This document shows positions 17,945-26,400 of a stretch of 64,000 nucleotides of DNA, in pieces. The stretch comes from Botryobacter ruber (GTDB taxonomy: Bacteria > Bacteroidota > Bacteroidia > Cytophagales > Hymenobacteraceae): positions 1 to 64,000 of the forward strand of contig NZ_QCZK02000049.1 of NCBI RefSeq assembly GCF_003347595.2, read 5' to 3'. The notes beneath the pieces are model-generated. The model saw nothing but the letters and a program-made list of their open reading frames with translations. It did not search any database and had not been told where the DNA came from. Numbering within the stretch: the first letter of the stretch is position 1; every line of letters starts with the position of its first letter. A program made the position numbers and the translations under genes.

Positions 17945-18308
17945 AGTAATAGTAAAGGTGTTGATGATCAGGAAATCTGTTTAAGCGAATCTAACCAATT
18001 ATCCTTATGAATTAAAAGGATGTGCACTCAAATATACTCTTTACAGGAATTTATTGCCATAAAAAAGCAGGAAAGGCAAGCTTCCCGTCAGAAGTTTTTA
18101 CTGCTAACGCAGCAGAAGGTTTGCCTGAAAGTCTGAGGGCGGGTTTCCGGGGTAATACAATTCCCTTTGTTACTGGTTACTAAATAGTTAGTACAGCTTC
18201 TGAGTCAGAATCACATAAAATATTAAACTTTACTAATATTAAACTGGATGTTTAATTAAGAAATTTATATATTTCAGGTAAGATCCCGAATCAGCGACAC
18301 CATTCACT
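17945..18308. promoter_or_regulatory. Divergent intergenic region with an AT-rich 11-bp direct repeat
   Basis: AATATTAAACT occurs at 18219-18229 and again at 18235-18245, a 16-base period, inside a very AT-rich stretch 65-90 bases before the WYL start codon. This is a plausible operator/promoter for the WYL gene and hence the cas locus, but only by position and symmetry. Nothing else recognisable in the gap. Confidence 0.35.
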
Positions 18309-19229
18309 ATGAATCAGCTCTCTATCCTGCGGCGGCATTTAACCATTCTCCGCCTCGTACAGCCGCCTTTTTCCTACCCCAGTAAAGCCAAAATTGTAGA
18401 ACGCCTGCAGGCGGAAGACCTGGAGTCGGTTTCGAAAAGAACGTTTGAGCGGGACAAGAAGGAAATTGCAGATTATTACGGAATCAAAATTGAGCGCTGC
18501 CCCAGGCGCAATGGTTATTACCTGGACCAGCCCGAAGACGAAGACTTAACAAACTTTCAACAGTTCTTCCAGTTGCTGGAGCGCTGCGAACGCCTGGCTT
18601 TTCTAACCCACTCTTCCGACGCCTTACGCACCAGCCAGTACCTGCTGCTGGAAGACAACCAGGCGCTGCAGGACCTGCAGCATTTACCGGTGCTATGGGA
18701 GGCACTCCGGTTGCAGCGGCAACTTGCCTTCGGGTACCAGACTTTTCAGACGCTGTTACCAAAGCCTTACCAGGTAGATCCGCTGCTGTTGCTGGAGTAC
18801 CGCAACCGCTGGTACCTGGCTGCCTGGGATGCGGCAGACCAGCGTTTTAAAACCTTCGGCCTGGAGCGTATGCAGGCCCCGCAGTTAACTGTTGTCCCGG
18901 TGCAGGAAGACCGAAGGCCGGAATTCCTGGCGCTGAAGCAGGATGCGTTAGGCGTTTTTCTCGGTCCTGAGCATGAGGTGCAGGAGGTCGTGCTGCAGGT
19001 AGATGCGCAAATGGCTCCTTACATCAAAACGGTTCCGATACATCACAGCCAGCAGGTGCTGGAAGAGAACGAAAACGGAATGCTGTTATCGCTGCGCATT
19101 ATCGTGAACCCGGAGCTGGAGAGTGCAGTGCTGGGATTTGGGGAGCATGTGGAGGTACTGGAGCCGGTGGCGTTGCGGGAGAAGCTGAGGGAGCGGGTGT
19201 GTAAGTTGGCGGAGCAGTACGAAAAATAA
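18309..19229 (+). CDS. WYL-domain transcriptional regulator (CRISPR-linked)
   Basis: 306 residues. The N-terminal winged helix includes YPSKAKIVERLQ and SKRTFERDKKEIADYYG, typical of the HTH preceding WYL domains. The middle part FGYQTFQ...YQVDPLLLLEYRNRWYLAAWD is the WYL (Sm-like) ligand-binding domain, and a WCX-type C-terminal extension runs to the end. WYL proteins often flank cas operons and repress or activate them in response to nucleic-acid ligands. It lies directly upstream of cas6 on the same strand, 73 bases apart, with a hairpin between. Its base composition matches the chromosome, unlike cas6-cas3. Confidence 0.85.
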   Translation: MNQLSILRRHLTILRLVQPPFSYPSKAKIVERLQAEDLESVSKRTFERDKKEIADYYGIKIERCPRRNGYYLDQPEDEDLTNFQQFFQLLERCERLAFLTHSSDALRTSQYLLLEDNQALQDLQHLPVLWEALRLQRQLAFGYQTFQTLLPKPYQVDPLLLLEYRNRWYLAAWDAADQRFKTFGLERMQAPQLTVVPVQEDRRPEFLALKQDALGVFLGPEHEVQEVVLQVDAQMAPYIKTVPIHHSQQVLEENENGMLLSLRIIVNPELESAVLGFGEHVEVLEPVALREKLRERVCKLAEQYEK

Positions 19230-19246
19230 TTTTCAAAATTTCAGCG

Positions 19247-19267
19247 CCTCGCCAGGAACTGGCGAGG
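19247..19267 (+). promoter_or_regulatory. Perfect hairpin between WYL gene and cas6
   Basis: CCTCGCCAG-GAA-CTGGCGAGG: 9-bp GC-rich stem with a 3-base loop, 17 bases after the WYL stop and 35 before the cas6 start. There is no T-run, so it is more likely an mRNA-stability or attenuation element (or Cas6-independent processing site) than a terminator. Confidence 0.45.
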
Positions 19268-19302
19268 GTACAACTTAAACTTGAGACATCAACGCCAACA
19301 AT

Positions 19303-19977
19303 ATGAGGATACAACTAAAATTATCGCCAAATACGCAGCAGGTGCCCTTCAACCACCTGCACGAGCTAACGAAGCGTCTGCACCACTGGCTGGGGCCGGA
19401 AAACGAACTGCACGATGGACTGAGTTTGTACAGCTTTGGGTGGTTGAGGGGTGGAGAGCGAATTGGAAACGGCCTTTGGTTTCCTAATGGATCTAGCTGG
19501 AATATCAGCTTCCATGAAAGTGAGCAAGGCATCAATTTGGTTAAAGGGATATTAGCCGACAGAAAAGCTTTCTTTGGAATGGAAGTAGATAAAGCACTAG
19601 AGATGCCCTACCCCAACTTTTTTGAAAAGCAACTTTTCAAAGTAGACGGCGCTGTAGTAGCCAGAAAACTAAGGGACGACAAAACAAAGGAATATCTTCT
19701 GTTTGATAATCCCGAAGCAGATGATGTACTCACGCGCGTCTTACGAAAAAAAATGTTAGCAGCAGGTTTTAGCAATGAGGAAACAGAATTAACCCATGTA
19801 AAATTTCTGCGCGATAACAAGGGCAATCCACGAGTAAGAAAGCTTTCAATAAAGGGGATTGATCACAAAGGCAGTAGTTGTCCTGTGATTGTGGAAGGCA
19901 CACCTGCCAGTACGCGTTTCGCATGGTTAGTAGGTATAGGTGAATTAACAGGTTCAGGATTCGGTGCACTACAATAA
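19303..19977 (+). CDS. cas6: CRISPR endoribonuclease Cas6
   Basis: Cuts the precursor CRISPR transcript within each repeat to leave an 8-nt 5' handle. 224 residues. The C-terminus ends in the diagnostic glycine-rich loop LVGIGELTGSGFGALQ (about 209-224). Candidate catalytic histidines lie at 18, 20, 27 and 28, in the usual N-terminal position. The reading frame is intact. Base composition changes within this gene: the first 50 or so codons are GC-rich (33-34 of 60 in 60-base samples at 19321 and 19381), later ones AT-rich (24/60 at 19501). Followed after 8 bases by cas5. Confidence 0.9.
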   Translation: MRIQLKLSPNTQQVPFNHLHELTKRLHHWLGPENELHDGLSLYSFGWLRGGERIGNGLWFPNGSSWNISFHESEQGINLVKGILADRKAFFGMEVDKALEMPYPNFFEKQLFKVDGAVVARKLRDDKTKEYLLFDNPEADDVLTRVLRKKMLAAGFSNEETELTHVKFLRDNKGNPRVRKLSIKGIDHKGSSCPVIVEGTPASTRFAWLVGIGELTGSGFGALQ

Positions 19978-19985
19978 AAAACGAT

Positions 19986-20777
19986 ATGGATTTTTCTTTT
20001 TTCTTCGAGCCGCCTGAGCTTACAGTTACAGGCACTCTCCAGATAGAGGCACTTGCTCCTCTTTCTATGGCGAGCGGACATCCTGGCAACTACTACCAAA
20101 GCCTTCGGGTACCTTCACCACATATGCTGTACGGTATGATTGAAAATGCTTTAGGATGGCATTTTGCCGAAGATGTAAGGAGAGAGCTGTATAAGGAGCT
20201 GCAAAAGAGAGCCAAGAAAGTAAATAAGAAGGAGGCAAAGTCTGCCTGGCTTTCAGCTTTACCGGAAGCATCTGATACAAAGTATTTTTCTTTTTTGCGA
20301 TACCACCTGGAGTTCGAGCCTGTCATTTTTGAACCAGCTACTATCACCTATGATGACCTATGGTCGCAGCAATTGCGTGATTCCGGCAGGTCTTTCTTTG
20401 GTGGTAGCAGGCACTATGATGCCAGTTTAGAGAATACAATCAACAGGGTTCGCCGCAAAGCAATCGAATTTGGCGACAGAACCGGCTTTGAAGATGTAAA
20501 ACCAGAGGCGCTAGATGCTCTTCCTGATGGTGGTAAAGTAAAATACACCAGTATAAGACATCTTTTTCCTCAGTATTACGCCAGCCTGCCGACGGTAAGA
20601 GAATATGTGGAGCCTGTTAGGACCGGTAAGAAAATTGGTGAGCCGGATTATTTATTCCGCTTCAATACAACTGTAAAAGTATTACAGTTATTAAAGAATG
20701 CCTTAGATGACCCTGCAGCCCCGCTTTATCTTGGCTCTAATGATGGATGGGTAAACGCTACAATTGAAACAGCATGA
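19986..20777 (+). CDS. cas5: CRISPR Cascade subunit Cas5
   Basis: RAMP-fold protein that caps the 5' handle of the crRNA. 263 residues. The N-terminal segment with GTLQIEALAPLSMASGHPGN and SLRVPSPHMLYGMIENALGWHF is the Cas5-type first ferredoxin strand and the following Pro-Ser helix. The rest is diverged, so the assignment also rests on position between cas6 and cas8. Intact. Overlaps the cas8 start by four bases (ATGA). The cas5-before-cas8 order differs from common I-B loci and recalls the Porphyromonas-type (I-PGING) annotation. Confidence 0.75.
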   Translation: MDFSFFFEPPELTVTGTLQIEALAPLSMASGHPGNYYQSLRVPSPHMLYGMIENALGWHFAEDVRRELYKELQKRAKKVNKKEAKSAWLSALPEASDTKYFSFLRYHLEFEPVIFEPATITYDDLWSQQLRDSGRSFFGGSRHYDASLENTINRVRRKAIEFGDRTGFEDVKPEALDALPDGGKVKYTSIRHLFPQYYASLPTVREYVEPVRTGKKIGEPDYLFRFNTTVKVLQLLKNALDDPAAPLYLGSNDGWVNATIETA

Positions 20778-22358
20778 AACAGATAAATTTTCAGCACCCC
20801 TACCCGCGCTATGGCTTTGCCGCTGCTCTCGTTTCTTCTCAGCTTTTTAATTATCCGGACCATCTGGAAACATGGGAGGATATTAAAAAACTAGCAATGG
20901 AGGGCATCAAAACTGGATTAGGCTTTTTTTCGGTGTCTACCAAAGATGACCCAAAAAATGAAGGAGTTAAGAAGCTTCACTTTAAACCTGTACCAGCAGA
21001 TGAATTAAATCCAGGTAAAGCGAATAATCAGATTGCTGCAACGGGCTATTTTATCGCTCCGCATGTGGTAACGTCGGATGGTTCGGCAGCTAATACAGTT
21101 GTTGAAGCACATGCATTACTTAAAAGAGAAATGTAAGGAAGAAAAAGACTTGTATAAACCTTACGACTTAAAGCGCTCCTTTGCGCCACTTACCTCTAAA
21201 GTTAACAACGGCAGCAAGAGCGCTCAAAATCCTAAAGCTTCCTTACGAGATGCTGCCTTTACCTGCATTGCGACACTTACACAATATAAACCTGCCGTGT
21301 ATGCCGCTTACCAGAAGAATAGCTTTGCCAATGCTGTAGTTATACCAGATTTACCGCTTTATGCTCCATCTATGGATGGTCGTGAAATTAATTATCCAAT
21401 AGTTGATTTTGCGGAAGAGTTTCGCGAAATGCAAAAGGCACAAGAAGGAGAAAGAATAATGGTAGCTGAGGTTTCACCAGACGGTAAAGTTTACAAGCGG
21501 CCCAACCTACACAAAGGGAATTACCCGAATGCACCTTCAGACAGAAATTTAAATGCAGTTTCTTTAGTAGCTGCCATTGCCGAATGGTATAAGCAAAACC
21601 TGGAGCAAGGTAAAAGAGCCGAACACATTAAAGCAGTTTTAGAAAGTTTAGAAGGTCGGCCGCTTTATGTAGTGTCCTATGAGTTTGCCCGGCAGGAACG
21701 TTTTAGTCATCATTTGATTTCACTTGCTCTGGAGCATAATATTCCGAAGCTTCAAAAAGCGGTATGGCGAAGCCAAATTTATGGAGTAGACAGACCAGAT
21801 GACCCTAAACGACAACTTTTCAATCTTGCCTTTACACATTTTTTACAGCTCTATAGCTCAACAGATTTCAAAAATTTTATTGCCTACAGGGCTGAATACC
21901 CTGCTGAGTTTTCACAACTTTTTAAAAAATACTTTATGGATGCAGAAAATCTTTCCCCTTCATTAGTCCGGTCCGCTCGCTTATACGGACAGTCCCTCAA
22001 TCTTGCTGCCTATAAAACAGCATCAAAAAAAAATGAAGAAGACCAAAAAGCAGGAAGAACCGGCTTAACTACAGATGAATATAAAGCCCGCATTTTAACT
22101 GAACTGGAAAGCCGAGTACTCAGTGCAAAGTCAAAGACAGAGCTTTTGAGTCAAATCAGCATCACCATCGGAAGAATGACCGGCAGAGATTTTTTTCCAG
22201 AAGCCGGAGAATTTATGGAAGAGGTGCTGACTGAGAAAGTTTCGCTCAAACAGGCACAAAACTTAATTACGGCCTTTATGCGCTTAAGGTCTGTTTCAAC
22301 ACCACAGGATAGTCATCAAGATAAAGTCGATGTGCCGCCTGTTGCAGAATCAGTTTAG
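20774..22358 (+). pseudogene. cas8: Cascade large subunit cas8, broken by a one-base frameshift
   Basis: Large subunit of the type I effector, needed for PAM recognition and Cas3 recruitment. The first frame runs 120 codons (MKQINFQHPYPRYGF...EAHALLKREM) and stops at 21134-21136. The continuation (KEKCKEEKDLYKPYDLKRSF...) lies one frame over, to 22358. Removing one A from the AAAA run at 21122-21125 joins them as HALLKEKCKEEKDLYK, giving one protein of about 527 residues, a normal Cas8 size. Could instead be a sequencing error, or a split protein using the ATG at 21078, but no ribosome site supports that. The subfamily was not recognised beyond Cas8 by position and length. Confidence 0.75.
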
Positions 22359-22398
22359 TACAACTAGAAATTTAACTAAAACATCAAATAAACTTATT

Positions 22399-23298
22399 AT
22401 GAAAATTAAATCTATTCTTGTTTCTGTAGTTGCTCCTATGTCTGACCATGCTGCTAACAGAGGAGAAAAACTTTTGGGTAACGCTTCGTCAATTAAACGC
22501 CGTCCGGACGGTCGTGTATATATATCAGGCCAGATGCAGCGCCATGTTCTTTTTAGTGCTATGGAGCGGTTGAATGACGACGATGATCAGAAGGGTGAAA
22601 CCTTTGTATCAAATGGCGACGGAACTTCTTTAAATATTAGTAAAGATTTAAGAAGCGATTTAGGAGGCTTTCTTGATACAAACCAAGGTGACTATTCTGG
22701 CAGAAGAACAGCTCCGCTTACAGCAACTCCTGCCATTGCACTGGCAGAAAGTGAAGTTGGATGAGACTTGTTGATACGCCTCAAAATGGATTCTCAAGCT
22801 AGAGGTGAAGGCAAAAAGCAGGCACTAGCAACAAATGAGTACAGCCAAACAGATAATATGCTAATGAATTTCCATTTGGACATTGGCGCCATTGGGCTAA
22901 CAAAAAACTATCGGTACGAAAATGAAAAACACATCGCTACAGAATACGATGTTCATTTAGATGAAGTAGAGAAATTGCGCCGGGTGAAACTGTTCCTAGA
23001 ATCAACAAACAACATGACAGACTATGCCAACCAGGCGCGGAATGCAGTCTCAGGTGAGCCGCAAAAAGTACTGATTGTACTGGACAACCGCCACAGTCGC
23101 AAAGCCATTCGTTATTTTGCACCCCAAACAAGCGAAGCTGAGAAGGAAAACATTTTGAAGGAGTTGGAAAGCCGTGGTGCAAAATATTTCCTTGGAGATG
23201 ATACCGGAAAAGAAACTCAGACGCCAGTGTACGAAGCTTATGAACAAGCTTTTAAAGCACTACAGGAAAATGAGTTATATGCACCTGTTGTGCTTTAG
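22399..23298 (+). pseudogene. cas7: Cascade backbone cas7, interrupted by an in-frame TGA
   Basis: Cas7 forms the helical filament along the crRNA. The ATG at 22399 starts MKIKSILVSVVAPMSDHAANRG, followed by a Cas7-type SSIKRRPDGRVYISGQMQRHVLF segment. Codon 122 (22762-22764) is TGA, and the same frame continues without any shift as DLLIRLKMDSQARGEGKKQ...NMLMNFHLDIGAIG to 23298. Total 299 residues if read through, the right size. A single C-to-T change of CGA (Arg) would explain it (EVG-R-DLL). TGA is a normal stop elsewhere here (for example at the ends of cas3 and cas5), so this is a nonsense mutation, barring a sequencing error. Confidence 0.8.
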
Positions 23299-23331
23299 TT
23301 AAACCTTTCTGCCCGTTCTGCTTCACTTGTT

Positions 23332-25800
23332 ATGAATCTTAATCAATCATTAGCTAAGCCAACCGGTATTTCGCTTGCCTCCCACACGCAGCATGTGTGG
23401 GAGGAGGCGGAGTGTATTCTACGAACTTTTGATTTCCTGCCAAAGAAGTACAAAGAATTTACCGGAGAAGATTTAACTGAGCAGCTACAGCGAGCCTGTT
23501 TCTGGCATGATGCCGGAAAAGATGACCGGCAATGGCAGCAGGCATGCCAGCTAGATTATCAGCTGTATGAAAACTGGTGCAAGGCCAATGACAAAACAGC
23601 TACCATCAACCAACCTTCTACCTATCAGGAATATGTAGCTGCTTGTTATAAAGCTAAAAAAGAATCTGCTCCACATTTGCTTAAAGCAAAGCTGCGACAT
23701 GAATTTGCTTCCTTAGAACGAAGTAAGGATGAAAAGCTTTCAATACCTATTCAGGTAGCTATAGCAGCACATCATGGTAAACTAAATCAGAAGCATATAA
23801 GTCGTTGGGAAGAGGACGGTAAAGGTAGATTTAAAAGTTTTTGGCAAGATTTTAAAAGCACCTCCAGAAACTTTGGTCGCAGATTAACACCATCTCAAAA
23901 ATGGGAGTCTATTTTATGCGAACGTTACAAAGTGGCTGCCATAAGATGCCTGCTCCAGTTGGCAGATACCCGTGCCAGCCGCAAAGAGGCAGGAAAGGAG
24001 CTTGCTCCTTTAACTAAATTTGATTACAAGTTTCCAGAAAATTTCAAATTACGGCCAGTTCAGAAACAGGCGCTCGACTGTGCTAACAAACCTGTTAGCA
24101 TCTTACGAGCGCCAACAGGTAGCGGTAAAACAGATGCCTCTCTTTTGTGGGCCAAAGAACAAATAGATAATGGCAGAGCTGACCGTTTAATCATCGCTAT
24201 GCCTACCAGGTTTACATCAAACGCTCTTGCCTTAAATATTGAGGAAACAGTGAGCGATACAGGTCTTTACCACTCCAGCGCCTGGTACTCCCGCTTTGGT
24301 AATGAATTGAAAGGAGCTGAAAAGGAAGATGCAAAGGAGCTACACAAACTAGCTCAGCTATTGGCTACTCCTGTTAGCGTCTGCACCATCGACCATTTGC
24401 TCATGTGCCTGACCGGCACCAAAGAGGAACATCACAGTACTTTCTTCTTTTTGGCAAATGCCTGTGTGGTAATTGACGAAGCTGATTTTTACGATTCCTT
24501 TATACAGGCAAATTTACAGGTGCTCATCAAAGCGCTTCGGCTATTGAAAGTTCCGGCTCTTGTCATGAGTGCCACCGTACCGGATTCCGCACGTCAGTTA
24601 TATGAGATAACCGAACCACTTCAGGAAGCAGAGCGGGAAGAGGAACCAAAGAGGTATCTATCTTATGTCGGAGAAGTTGCAACTGAAATCACAGCAGCAG
24701 AAAGTGAAGAAGATAGCGACGAAGACGAAGAAGTTTCTCTCCAGCTACCAGAGTCACTGCAGCAGGTTTTTGAACAAATGATTGAAACTGGTCAAGGTAT
24801 TGTTTTTGCTAACACAGTTGCACGAGGCTACGCTTTTTACCAGTACTTTCAGACCGCACTCGCAGGGCTGGATATACCACTCATTTTCTATCATAGCCGC
24901 TTTACCGAACCAGACAAGAAACTACTGGAAGAAAAGCTAATTAAACATCTTGGCAGAAAAGCTTGGCTTGAGGATAAAAATGCGAAAGGTATTGCCATTC
25001 TCACTCAAATTGGTGAAATGAGCATCAACATCAGTGCTCCTCTCATGTATTCAGATGCTTGCCCCTGGGACAGATTGGCACAACGCATAGGCAGACTGAA
25101 CCGCTTTGATGAAAGTGAAAAAGGCATTGCTTTTATAGGTTCTCCTGTTCAGAAATGTCAAAGCTATCCGGCTCCGTACGGGACTTATCTGCAAACTAGT
25201 AACGAGTGGGAAGCAACGCAAGCCTTTACGGATACTCATAAGGAGATACAGGTAAATTATGCTGGTGATACACCTCAACTTATAACCTCTCAAGAATTTG
25301 TTGATAAGGTTAATGCACTTTATCCTAAACCGGAACAGCTGACCTCGCACGCAGAATTTAACCGTAATCTGCTATGTGACGCCATGCGTGACAACTGGCT
25401 CATTGTACCCTACACCAAAACGGATGAAGAAAACGGGCAGGCAGGCCAGTGGCAATCCCGTAACATCGAAAGTCAGACCACTATTTATGTACAAGCTCCG
25501 ATTGATGCAGCTGAAGACTATGAAAATGACAATATGGCTTTCCCATTCCTGAATTATGATGCATTCAGAAGCTATCAGTTGGAATATGGTATCTCGGTAC
25601 CTACTTATTTAATCAAAAAAGGTCTAAAGGCAGGTCATTTAACCCGCTTTTGCTACACCATTGGGCAGGATGAAAAAGCAACGCAGGTTTTATTCCTTTG
25701 TTCTATTTATAACGATGAGATTGGTCTGGCGGGATTGGGACTTACTACACCACCCAGGCCTACACCTGTAAATCAGTTTTCTAATTTTGGACAGATATGA
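23332..25800 (+). CDS. cas3: CRISPR nuclease-helicase Cas3
   Basis: Recruited by Cascade to unwind and shred target DNA. 822 residues with the HD nuclease first: H18/H21, FWHDAGKDD (H59, D60), AAHHGKL (H147, H148). The SF2 helicase has Walker A APTGSGKT (about 260-267), DEAD box IDEADFYDS (382-385) and SAT motif VMSATVP (412-415), and motif VI is visible as RLAQRIGRLNRF. Complete and apparently functional. AT-rich (24/60 G+C at 24961-25020). Its stop overlaps the cas4 start (ATGA), so the two are translationally coupled even though their base composition differs sharply. Confidence 0.95.
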   Translation: MNLNQSLAKPTGISLASHTQHVWEEAECILRTFDFLPKKYKEFTGEDLTEQLQRACFWHDAGKDDRQWQQACQLDYQLYENWCKANDKTATINQPSTYQEYVAACYKAKKESAPHLLKAKLRHEFASLERSKDEKLSIPIQVAIAAHHGKLNQKHISRWEEDGKGRFKSFWQDFKSTSRNFGRRLTPSQKWESILCERYKVAAIRCLLQLADTRASRKEAGKELAPLTKFDYKFPENFKLRPVQKQALDCANKPVSILRAPTGSGKTDASLLWAKEQIDNGRADRLIIAMPTRFTSNALALNIEETVSDTGLYHSSAWYSRFGNELKGAEKEDAKELHKLAQLLATPVSVCTIDHLLMCLTGTKEEHHSTFFFLANACVVIDEADFYDSFIQANLQVLIKALRLLKVPALVMSATVPDSARQLYEITEPLQEAEREEEPKRYLSYVGEVATEITAAESEEDSDEDEEVSLQLPESLQQVFEQMIETGQGIVFANTVARGYAFYQYFQTALAGLDIPLIFYHSRFTEPDKKLLEEKLIKHLGRKAWLEDKNAKGIAILTQIGEMSINISAPLMYSDACPWDRLAQRIGRLNRFDESEKGIAFIGSPVQKCQSYPAPYGTYLQTSNEWEATQAFTDTHKEIQVNYAGDTPQLITSQEFVDKVNALYPKPEQLTSHAEFNRNLLCDAMRDNWLIVPYTKTDEENGQAGQWQSRNIESQTTIYVQAPIDAAEDYENDNMAFPFLNYDAFRSYQLEYGISVPTYLIKKGLKAGHLTRFCYTIGQDEKATQVLFLCSIYNDEIGLAGLGLTTPPRPTPVNQFSNFGQI

Positions 25801-26336
25801 GTTCCCCCATCGGCGGTATGCTCTTTTCCTATTACCTTATCTGCCCCCGCAAAGCCTGGCTGGTACGGCAGGGCCTCTACATGGAACAGGAATCGGAGGA
25901 CGTGGCGCTGGGCAGGCTGCTCGACGAAACCAGCTACGCCCGCAGCGAAAAGCATCTGGACCTTCACGCCACCGCCCCGGATGGCACGCCGCTTGTCGGG
26001 AAGATTGACCGGGCGATGCTGCGGGACGGGGTGCTGCACGAAACGAAAAAAGGACGCTCCTGCCAGCAGGCGCACCAGAACCAGGTGCGGTTTTACCTGT
26101 GGTTGCTGAAGCTCAATGGTGTAACAGGTCCGGGTGGTGCATCCTACAGAGGCCAAATCGATTACCCTGCGCTGCGCCGTTCAGAGGCGGTCAGCCTGGA
26201 ACCGGCGCATGAAGCGGAACTGGCCACGCAGCTCCGGCAATTAACTTCACTGCTGGAGTCACCACACCCGCCGCAGCGCCTGGGCAAGCGCGACTTCTGC
26301 CGCAAATGTGCTTTCGAGGAATTGTGCTACGGCTAA
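25797..26336 (+). CDS. cas4: CRISPR adaptation exonuclease Cas4
   Basis: RecB-like Fe-S nuclease that trims prespacers and enforces PAM choice. 179 residues. Iron-sulfur cysteines C16 (LICPRKAW), C168, C171 and C177 (FCRKCAFEELCYG). Nuclease residues are in VGKIDRAML (D71) and HETKKGRS (E82, K84), and a QNQVRFYLW glutamine motif follows. All key residues are present. Markedly GC-rich (39/60 at 25921-25980) compared with cas3. Starts inside the cas3 stop. A degenerate family A element follows its stop. Confidence 0.93.
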   Translation: MSSPIGGMLFSYYLICPRKAWLVRQGLYMEQESEDVALGRLLDETSYARSEKHLDLHATAPDGTPLVGKIDRAMLRDGVLHETKKGRSCQQAHQNQVRFYLWLLKLNGVTGPGGASYRGQIDYPALRRSEAVSLEPAHEAELATQLRQLTSLLESPHPPQRLGKRDFCRKCAFEELCYG

Positions 26337-26400
26337 GGCAGTGGTGACAGGTGCAGTAAACTTTAAACCAGGAAAAAAACAATCTAAATCAGCAGCAGCC

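Noticed and set aside
21116..21136. Programmed frameshift in cas8
   Set aside because: A +1 shift is needed; the site (CTT AAA AGA GAA) lacks a stop or rare codon at the slip point and is not a known slippery sequence.
22762..22764. In-frame TGA in cas7 as selenocysteine or a recoded codon
   Set aside because: TGA ends other genes here (cas3, cas5, GH43), no SECIS-like hairpin was evident right after it, and Cas7 is not a selenoprotein family. A nonsense mutation is simpler.
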